The position numbers and the translations under genes were made by a program. A DNA stretch of 64,000 nucleotides. Origin: Branchiostoma floridae. Taxonomy: Eukaryota; Chordata; Leptocardii; Amphioxiformes; Branchiostomatidae. This document shows, in pieces, positions 54,201 to 64,000 of this stretch. Position 1 is the first letter of the stretch. Each line of letters opens with the position of its first letter. The stretch covers positions 20,651,239 to 20,715,238 of the forward strand of contig NC_049980.1 of NCBI RefSeq assembly GCF_000003815.2. The letters are read 5' to 3'. Under the pieces are notes generated by a model. The model searched no databases and was not told where the DNA came from. It saw only the letters and a program-made list of their open reading frames with translations.

Positions 54201-57200
54201 TCAGTTTACCAGGAGGCGGCCCGATAATAAAAACAAATTTTACAAAATTGAAAACGCAGCTGCAACACCCGAATATGAAAGCACATGCCCGGATGTAAAA
54301 TGGATTGCGCCACTTAAGTGTTCATGATGAAAATTCGCAATTCTGGATAACCTAAAAAAAACGTTTTAGAACCACCTCCCGAGGAGGTTCCGAAAAAAAA
54401 CGTTTCAGATCCGTTTTGGAGCGTTCATGATGACCGCTCGATGGATGGATGGATGATGACAAAACTTATCCGTTTCAGCTTGCCTAAACGATAGAACCGT
54501 TTCATTTTTTGCATCATGAACGGGGCCTTACTGAACATTTAGATGTAAAAATTTACTATATACAATGATCAGTATGAACAGTTTACAGCCGTATTTGCAG
54601 ACATGTACAGATGCTGAAGTTTGTAGTGATTGTCTCAAACATTTATCTTATATTATGAAAGCTTCGCTTTACAGCTGCAGATTTAAGAAAGAAACTAAGG
54701 AATCCTTGATCTATAGTCTATACATGATGTAACATGATCACCTTGCATTATAAGGTGTTGTAACATGGAAGAGTAATTTTTTGTTTCTTTAATCAAATTC
54801 TCTGTGAGACAAATGTCATATGCAGTGGATTGTGGTAGTTTTACTGACATAATACCTGGTACATTGCACTGGTACATGTACTTTTTTGTATGTCATACAC
54901 CCAAAATGTTGACAATGATGATTGGTTCCATACTGTGCAATTAGGCATGTGCCAAAAATATCTGTTACCTCTACCAAGGTTTTTATGTGTACATGTTCAG
55001 TTGCATTACCGGTAGCTTCATTATCACTTGCGCCAAGGTATTGAATGTGTAAGGAGCAAATGATTGGAATGTGACGTCAAGGGATACAAATTGGCTAAGG
55101 CCTATAGCTAGAAATAAAAAATGTTGGCTTCCGGTCACCTGACTGACCTCACAGGTGGCATACTGGGTATTTCCTAGCCTTTTTTGGTCAGTCACTAGCA
55201 AGAGACATTACCTCAGTCTATGTGTTGTACTGATTTAAAATGTCTTGTCAAACTGAAGCAGGTTGAAACTAGGCTGTGCCAAACAAGATCTGGTTGTGCT
55301 TCACAACTGGGCAACCAGGTATTTTCAACCCTGCTTGAGGAAAAATGAATCAGTGCTTCGTGAACTGTTCTACACCTTGCCATATTATTACATTGCGGCC
55401 AGCCAGGATATCATTTTTTGTCTCTGAAAGGTTAAAACCACAAGGCTGAGGATGAAACTGTGGTGACTATAAAGGCCAATGCTGTCATGGCATTATTCTC
55501 ATTTCTCTACACTGAAAGTGCAAAGTAAAGCACTTCGTAGGGTTGTTTCAGCTTAAAGTAGTTTGAACTCCCTTTAGGCATTCCTCGTCCCATTGTTCAT
55601 GAATACTGCCCTGGTTTTTGATGGAAGGGTCAAATTAATAGCCCGTAACAATTGTAGGTTGCTGCTAAGGTATTGATCTGAGTTACTTGTTGATTTGATA
55701 GTTGTAGTGCTAGAACTGTATACATGTATGACAAAAATCAATATCGCATAAAATCAATAATTGCTTATTGAGACGGTCACAATGTGTTGATGGAAAAGTC
55801 AAGGAGTTTTTATCTGTAATTTCTTCACCTTGTGACTTAGCATATGTCCCATACATGTTGGATGATGCAGCATTTTGAACAGGAATACATGTTTTTCCAC
55901 AGAAATAATGAGAATGTTGAAGGTGCTACTCACAAAAGAGTGGTGGACCTGATCAAGTCAGGAGGGGACTCTCTCACGCTGAAGGTCGTCTCAGTGTCCA
56001 GAAAGGAAGCGGCGCGCCTGGATGCCCAGGGCGACGACAACTCTGCCTCCTACGCCTGCGTAGACTACAGCGAGAAGAGAGCTCTTCCCATCTCCGTACC
56101 AGACTACAGGACAGTAGAAACTTCGGCCGAGAAATTTGTGGTAAGTTTGTCTAGTATAATGGCCACAGTTCTAATGATACAAGGTTGTCCAATCAGAGTC
56201 AAATGACCATTTTTTAGATTGTCCAATACTGAAAGGCAATTAGTCTTTTGAAAATCAATGTAGCTTCATTCTGTGGTCAGAAATAATATACCTTTTTACT
56301 GCTTGCTGGTACTAGTTCATTTAGAATGTCAATACCTATTAGATAGATGGCAAATAAAACATCTTTTGACCTGTTTCATCATCGTCACTGCTGTTTGGTC
56401 ATTGACCTATTTAGCAAAAAAAAAAAGTTTAAAAAACACCAATTTTATGCCAAGTAGCTTACAAAAGTCTATTTCTTTGTCGGCCCACCCTTAGCTACCG
56501 TGACCTGATTCATCTTCAAGGATACTTCCTATGCTGTAGTACAGAATTATAGAACGGAAGGTTCTAATGTCTGTACTGGTAAAGATCCTACATACATTTT
56601 CATGTACATCTCACACCTTAGGGGCATCAACAAATTGACTATCTCAAAATTACTCGTGGTTTCTTTGGAAAATTGTTGCCACGGGAATGTGAGTAGCTGC
56701 AATACAGATTGCCTGAAATTACATGTACATGATACAGTTGTATGCTGGCAATGTTATTGTACACAGTTCATGTTTCCCTTGTCAATTGGTGTATTCCAAC
56801 TTGCACCGTGTGTCTGGAAAATTTGATATCTCAGTCTCAGAGCTAGCACTGTGTGAGCTAGCTTTAAAACACTGATAATGGTCCTGTAGTCTAATGTAGA
56901 CATGACTTTTACACAACCTGATAGAAAATTACTTGCCAAAGTTTTGGCCTCTTCTGTCTCATGGTAATGAGTTTCTTTTGTGCGAAGCTAAATGTCATGA
57001 TATTTTACTGTGTTCAAAATCGATATCAACACTTTAAAAGAGTAGCCAGTACAAATTTGTGCCAATTCAGTGGTTCAGTTGGGAAAGGTTAAGGGTTTTT
57101 TGACTGATAAGTTCAATCTCAGGCAAATCAATTTGGAAGAAAAGTTGTCCCCTAGACCCTAGCATACTTACTTGACAATGTTTGTTTTTTGTTATCAATG

Positions 57201-60200
57201 CATCAAACACAAAGTGATTATGGTATATTCATTATGCATTCTATCCATAAAGGTTTTAATTTTCCTGTAGAATATTGATCATACTGAAAGAAAACATCCA
57301 GAGTAAGTCTGAACTTTGCCATGTTTATAGCAGTACCACCCATGCATCTGACTCTACATGTAATTGTGGTGCTCCATCTCCAGTCTTTACTACTTCTCCA
57401 TCTAATCTGCACTTCCCTTTTCTACATTGCCTTGAATGTATCATCAGGTAGACTCCAGCCATGTGGGACAATGTCATTTACTTCAGGTTGGGTCAACCAC
57501 CCACCAAAGCCAATCCTTTATCAGGACCTTTGTACACACAGCTTCTTTCTCCCATATCTTCTGCCAATCAAACTCCTGTAAGACTTAATGTCACTGGAAT
57601 CTTGTTTGGAAGATGTCCAAGCAATTTTACCTCCTGGCAAGCTGCCCTGTTGATGCCCTTCCTCACACTCACAGCCATCTTTATTGGCTGTTGTGAAGGG
57701 AATGTGTCAAAAACAATATTCTAGGAGGATTTGGCATTTGAAAAAAACATTTTGAATTATAATTGTAAAGCAAATTGTTGTCATCAAATACATTTGGAAC
57801 AATACAAAGTAAGATATCCAGGGGTTAAGTGTAAAAAACTTATTAAAATAACATTGCCAGATGCTCATCATCTTGTTCCACCACTGGATCCATCCTTGGG
57901 CAGCAATGTTGGCGTCTTGTAGGTTAGATGCTGTGTGTGTGGAAGTGGTATGCTTTGGGTCTGTGTAGGGGTAGCCTGACTAAGGGAGAAGGCCCCAAAA
58001 GACCCTCACAGTGGGCAATTTGTAATACAGGCTATGTGAATCTCTGATACGGCATTGAGCCAGAATTAGACATCTGAAGTTTTGATCGTCTTTGCTCCAG
58101 GTGTACAATATCTACATGGCAGGGAGACAACTGTGTGCCAGGAGGTACCGGGAATTTTCCAACCTTCATCAGACCCTCAAGAGGGAGTTCCCAGAATTCC
58201 CTTTCCCCAAAATGCCTGGCAAGTGGCCCTTCACCCTGTCTGAGCAGCAGCTGGACGCCCGCAGGCGCGGTCTGGAACAGTACCTGGAGAAGGTCTGCTC
58301 CATCAGAGTCATCGCGGAGAGTGATGTCATGCAGGAGTTCCTGGCTGATATCACAGAAAAAGATGTAAGTTACTACAGTATCGGAATAAATAAAAGAAGG
58401 TAGCATACAGGGAAAGGAAAAGTTACTCATATACATATGCAATTATTATATTGTGTTTTCAATAGTAGTGCTGTCACTTGTGTCGCAATGTGTCCAAAAT
58501 TCGTATGTCGTTTTTTTTCAAGAGATAGACAGTCTCTTTTCTGAATAGAAATGGTTAGTTGTTACTTGAGTCGTTGAGTCATTTACATGTAGATTGACTG
58601 GTACAAGCAATCCATAGGAAAGAAATGACAGTGTGAAGTAAATCCTGTAAACCTTAGACAGACACTCAATTATATGTTCATGTGTGGTTAGGTTCCAGTA
58701 AATGCCTTATTTTACACCCCAGTTGGTCTTGAAAATTAAAACTTTAATTTTTGTTATCAACATGTATATATAGATCCTCAATAGTAGCCACAACAACTTC
58801 TCTTCCAGCAAGGAAAGCTGTATTACTAACCTACAAGGCAATATGTATAATCAGATACTGCTACTGATAGAAGCATTTATTGAGCTATTGTCTGCCTGGC
58901 CTAGGCAGAACATCTGCTACACAGTCAGCATGATTTGTCTCTGTCCTTGCTCTCTCTCCTCTACTTAGCCCAACCCTGAGTGGACTGTCAACATTAACGT
59001 GCACTCTCTGGTATGGCTACTACCAGTTTTCATTTGCTCACCTTGTGCTCACTCACCACTCTTCACCATTCAACTGATGAAACAGATCGCTTAAAGGGCT
59101 GATTATTTGGCTTGATTCTATTTTTGTATTTTTTTGTTTCAAAACAAAATTTCTTTCTTAAATTGAGCCATTTGCTCATCAGGATTGACACATGATGTTG
59201 AATACTTCTATTGCTATCAAAACTTGTCTAGTTATTTTCATTTGTTACTTTGTTATTGCTTAATTTTGCTGTTCAGCTTATCTTGTTTTGTTAGGTTAGT
59301 TTTGTTGATATATTTTGTTCTTTGTCGAATATTTAGTTGGTGTCTTTGTCTACTTAACATGCACATGGGTATGGAGTATTCATGGGTATGGAGCTGCCCA
59401 AAATCATCTTGCCTTGATGGCCTACTATCTTTTAAAAGTTTAGAACATCACAAAAACAAACTGTGTGCTAGCTTCATGCAGATGAAACTATAATCTGAAA
59501 GAAAGGAATAGATTCCTGTAACATACAATACTGTAACAATTTAGGGCTGTTTTTGATAAGATAGCCCTTTATTGCGATGTGATTATCTTTTTACTTAGAG
59601 AAACGGATTTTATTCTGTAAATGTTTTAACACTGCTTCATGCCATGCAGAAGTAGAAATAATTATTGTTTCCTTCCATCCAAGTTGCTTCCCCATTGCCT
59701 CCGCTATGTACTTGTATATCTATGTCCATAGTCAGAACCGTAGTGAACCTGCAAGTACATGTATTTGTATCATGCTTCATGTATAACTGAGTGTCGTCGT
59801 AACTGCTGCAGGTGAATAGTGGGACAGCAGAGGTAGACCTGAGAGTCCTGTTACCAGACAGAAGTACACTCACTGTCACCATCAGGAGAAACAACAACAC
59901 AGACCAGGTCTATGATGTAAGTCTGTGCACTGTCCATCAGGTTTCTGTGACATGTTTGTGGCAATGGGTTTGTGGAAAGTCCATAGACAGAATAGTCAAG
60001 AACCTTTTAGATTTGAATAACGTACATTTTGTATTTAACATTGGTAGCTTGTCTATGATGTACATTGTGGTTAGGATGGGAGGCACCAATCTCTTAAGGA
60101 TACTTCAGTCTGTGCCATTACCACTTTTACATGGCAGTCAAAGAGCCGATGGAAAGTTAAACTGTATTTGTATTCCTCTCACCCCTATATTTGAAACCAT

Positions 60201-63200
60201 TAGTTTCCTGTGGTTGCAGTGACTGCTACATGTATACAAACCTGTTTTTTTCCACAGGCTGTAGTAGACAAGCTGGGGCTTGATGAGGAACTTCTTCCCT
60301 ACTTTGGACTGTTTGAAATTATGGACACAAACTTTGGTGAGTCACATACTACTTAGCAATCTTTCTTTGGGACATTCAAGATGCAAGAAATTCTGTGTTA
60401 CCTATAGCTTGTTCATGGGTGGTTGGTTGGCTTGTGTGGCATGTGTATGTGGACCTACATTGCACATGTAGCTGGTCAGAATAGCTGTTGATCATTACAG
60501 TTAAATGGGACCCTGCCATTGTCTATTGTTTTTACCTGACAGGAAGTTATCAGTTCAGTTATACTGTTTTCTTTTAATCCTTAGATCAGCCTTCCCAACA
60601 AGGTAGAGTTCTGCCATCACAAGCACTATTATGTATGATGTTGAATGCAAAATGTTTGAAAGCTTGTGCCACAGTTTTGCCTTATGTTTAATTTGTTCTT
60701 CTTGTTGTATTCTGTAGAGAGAAAATTGGTACCTACAGAGTTCCCCCATAACCTGTACATCCAGAACTACACGACGGCAGCCTCCACATGCATCGCTCTG
60801 CGGAAATGGCTCTTTGACCTACAGCGAGAACTCCAGCTGACGCACCTGGACATGGCCAACACCTTCTTCTACTGGCAGGTGGGTGTAGGTGACTGTACTA
60901 GCATATCGACAGTTGTTTGTCAAGTACATGTACAAGTACAGGTACTCTGCAGTAATGGTGTCAATCAATCAACCAATCAATACATCACGTAGACCAATCA
61001 TGGTAATAGAATCGATGTGCCGTTAACTGATCTGTCTGGTTCAGCAGGTTAAGTTTGATATATATATAGGGCTGTCTACAGTACCCATCCTTCCGACGGA
61101 CAAGAATCGAAAGCCGAAGACAGCTCTTCTAACATGTCTGCGTAACACCTTAATGTCTGTTTCATCTTGCCTTCAATGTATCATCTGGAGGTCAGCAACG
61201 ACAGGATTGGGCCCATTTAGCCCTGTTGTCAAACATCAGTCCAGCTCACAGCTAAGCAGGGTTGAAGATATGATTCCAGGAGAAGTCATAGGTCAATAAC
61301 AGTCCTGGCATTAAGTGGCATTTAGCAGTCAGTGGCCCAGGCCTGGTAGTCAAGACTGATGCTGCCTGTCCAGTCTGTGACAAGGCAGTTCCATCATGGA
61401 TCAGTCTGTCAGCTGACCTCTACACCTGCAGATAAAGGGAACATACATCACAGGGCTCAACATGCTGGGTCCTTATGTAACTTTGGGCACCCAAAATTGG
61501 AGTCGTGCACCTAATCCTTGCCTGGGGGTTGGTATGTTGGGTTACATATGAATGAATGAACTTCATTGCTCAACAATTGTACAGGATGAATGATCTGGTC
61601 TCACATTTGGACTACTGTGCAGATATATTGACAACATAAGTGAATGTACGATTGTACTCTAGTATACAGCATACTATTGACATGTAAGGGTCAGAAAAGT
61701 GACAAAACCTTTGTTGTATGAGTTAAAGATTTTTAAGTTGGCCATAGAATTTCAGATTTAAGAGAGATTCTGACTGTCTTCAGATTATGAAAAGTGTGAG
61801 TAAGGTTTATAATTAGGTTTTGCAACCATTTACATTTCTGTAGTTCACCCAATTTCCAGCCTTGCATCAGACTTTCAACACATCACAGACTATCAGATGT
61901 GACCCATGGGGTGCGGTTTGACAGGCTCGTTAGAAGCACAGATGTGGAACAGGGATGATTGTATAATGTGTCAACATTCAACCTCATGGATCCATGGTCT
62001 GTCTTCCTGCAGCATCAAATCTGTCTCTTTGTCGTCTCAAGGGAGAGAAGCATGAAATACTGGAGAAACCAAATCAAAGTTTACACAAGTACCAGTGCAC
62101 TGTTGCATGAGAAAGGAATTCTAGTTGTAATTGTTGTCTGTGACAGGAATATGTCTCACTATAATGATGCTGTATATATTTTTTGTGCAGTTGTTGTTGT
62201 TATGAGATGACTAACATGAAAGTTGTTCCCTGCAGGCTGTAGATGATGTAGGGAAGGGCAGGATCAGACCAGGCGACCACATTTATGAACTAAAGTCTCT
62301 GCAGGACAGGGGCAAGAAACAAGAGGTAAAACCTGCTTGCACATACACGTAGATGTTGTGCCTTAATGGCAGATTGTCAGGTGCCTCTAACATATCTAAT
62401 AGTACATACTAAAGTTGACAGTCTTCATACAGGTCCACTTTTCTGCACACCTGTCTGGAATAATGAATGTCTCTTAAAAAGAAAGCAATGACAACACCTC
62501 AAACATTGTTAACCCTTAAACACATCTGTTTAATGTTAATCGACGTATTGTTACAGTTGACCTCGAAGCACCTCAATTGACAAAATTTTTTGTATCTGTT
62601 TGTGTCATGTCTTGTTTGCTTTTAAGAAATATATCATTCAATTCATATCTCCGTCAGAAATATGGTATTCCATCTTGATGAACTATAATCAGTGCTTTGT
62701 CTTCACTATCAAGCCAATTTTGCCTCCTTAATCTAATCAGAGGCACTGTGGCGGCGCCACTACTTTGACACTATCATGTTGTTTTTTCAATCAGTCTTAC
62801 TGAATGACAAACTTTTATCATGCCAAGCTATAATGTTGAGCTCTATTTCATCAGTTTCTATCCTTCCCTTCAGTATTTGAAGCTGGTGCGGAAGTGTGAA
62901 GGCTACAATGAGATTGCATTCCCCCACTGCCCTTGTGACTCCAGGAAAAAGGGCCACGTCATAGTATCCCTGACTATAGAACACTTCATACTCACAGCTT
63001 GTACAGAGGAGGGGGAACCAGAGGTATACAGTAGTTTGTTTACTCATTTGTTTCTTTGTTTGTTTGTTTGTTTGTTAGGCATAAAACACCATTTGTATAT
63101 ACAAGCTGCTTAAGGCAGTTCTGTAGGGTTTGGTCCATTCACATCAGGATGGACCCCGACTCTTTTTGATAAGTGTGGTTTCTTTATTGTGCTTATTGGG

Positions 63201-63652
63201 TGGGTCGCCTCAAACACAGGATGTCTGACTTAACATCCTTTCCAAGGGGATGTCCCTAAACAAAGCTAGGTTTTCATTTTCAATTGAGTGAGGAAATAGT
63301 TGTGTTTTCCAAGGACATAATATTAAGATCTCCTATGAATTCAAACCCAGAACCTTTAGAGTCTAAACCTTGCCAGCTTTTGTTAGACAACAGAAAATTT
63401 GTACAATGCACTCATTATGTAGTTTAAAACAAAACCACTATTCACATAACAAAATCAGTGAGGTATATGACCTGTATATGAACATAGCTAGTCCCTCCCA
63501 TGACTGTGTGTTCCTCTGTGCAGAGTCAGGTGATCACGTTCAGCTGGGAGGAGATGACCCAGTGGGAGGTGGATGATGAGGGCATGGCCTTCTGTTTCCA
63601 GTACCAGCGAGGGGAGAAGAAGCCACGCTGGGTCAGGATCTTCTCCCCACAT
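51255..63652 (+). CDS. SNX27: Sorting nexin-27 (3' end beyond window)
   Basis: Nine exons: 51255-51502, 55903-56140, 58101-58364, 59812-59916, 60258-60336, 60718-60878, 62236-62325, 62874-63023 and 63524-63652. They give 488 residues so far, all joined in frame at GT-AG sites. PDZ domain about 20-115, with carboxylate loop GFGFNV (31-36) and class-I helix histidine in [12 protein letters not shown] domain about 140-250, with RRYREF (176-181) and the [19 protein letters not shown] block. The FERM-like F1-F3 lobes follow ([64 protein letters not shown]). About 40 C-terminal residues are missing at the window edge. The family recycles PDZ-ligand cargo from endosomes to the plasma membrane with retromer/WASH, binding PI3P. 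The vertebrate Gly-rich N terminus is replaced by a short acidic one. Confidence 0.97.
53829..54530. mobile_element. 702-bp element with about 42-bp terminal inverted repeats, SNX27 intron 1
   Basis: Left taaggccccgttcatgatgc and its exact inverse at the right end (to 54530) extend as perfect arms for 42 bp and imperfectly for about 10 more. Flanks aggaacac and ctgaacat match at five of eight positions, which may be a decayed hAT-type duplication. No transposase is seen. Confidence 0.9.
63051..63078. repeat. (TTTG)n microsatellite
   Basis: Tandem tttg units in the SNX27 intron between exons 8 and 9. Confidence 0.85.
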
Positions 63653-64000
63653 GTAAGCCTTTCATTGATCTGCTCCATCATCTACTCATCTATCACCACT
63701 GGAAAGTTTCTTTAAATATGTCATGATTATAGATTTCAAACGTGTGACTGTACTCACAATCATGTGAGATACATGTATGTGTTCATTTCTTTTGTGCATT
63801 GTTGTTTTTCTCAGCAATATAGATATAGTACAGTGGAATTTGGAAAAATGTTATTTAGTTGTCAGTTGTAGATAAAAAAAACAATGGTTTCATCTCATTT
63901 ATAAAACTATGACTGTGAACAAGAATGGGTATGAATAGATAAATGATGAGGCTTAATTTGAATGATTTGTTTTTATGGTACATGTACATGTCTTTCTAGT

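Noticed and set aside
57420-61190. Similar short phrases (gaatgtatcatc, aatgtatcatctgg) in two SNX27 introns
   Set aside because: Too short and diverged to call a repeat family.

Overview
The window is animal nuclear DNA: intron-rich genes with GT-AG splice sites, long AT-rich introns, many short inverted-repeat transposons and a 100-base assembly gap. The gene content (TCF21/musculin-type bHLH, SIRT6, NSA2, a B-box/Tudor protein, SNX27), the small introns and the frequent 'acatgta' words suggest an invertebrate deuterostome. An amphioxus (Branchiostoma) is my best guess, but this is inference from style and protein similarity, not a database result.

Layout. 1-10157 is mostly gene-poor. It holds a possible coding exon at the extreme left, a 12-copy 30-bp minisatellite that may be mucin-like coding sequence, a few small repeats and the gap. 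10158-11989 (+) is a two-exon TCF21/musculin-like bHLH factor. 15588-21924 (-) is SIRT6 in eight coding exons. 22360-27335 (+) is NSA2 in nine exons, the first contributing only the ATG; a dead LINE lies in its first intron. 30130-50476 (-) is a gene of about 27 coding exons for a roughly 1,940-residue protein with a B-box, a coiled coil, two extended Tudor domains split by one 2.6-kb disordered exon, and a C-terminal CCHC zinc knuckle. 51255-63652 (+) is SNX27 (PDZ, PX, FERM-like), whose last exon(s) lie beyond the right edge.

The five genes alternate strictly in strand (+,-,+,-,+). This gives two head-to-head pairs with short shared promoters (SIRT6/NSA2, about 435 bp; Tudor gene/SNX27, about 780 bp) and two tail-to-tail pairs. 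I see no shared pathway. Functions range over mesoderm transcription, chromatin/NAD signalling, 60S ribosome assembly, probable germ-granule RNA work and endosomal recycling.

The most unusual items are the Tudor gene's domain architecture and the array of duplicated exon-2 splice donors downstream of SIRT6 exon 2. Also notable are several terminal-inverted-repeat elements with readable target-site duplications, and two strong intronic hairpins. All exon boundaries were derived by hand from reading frame, splice consensus and similarity to known families. The weakest boundary is the Tudor-gene junction between about 33104 and 32959.
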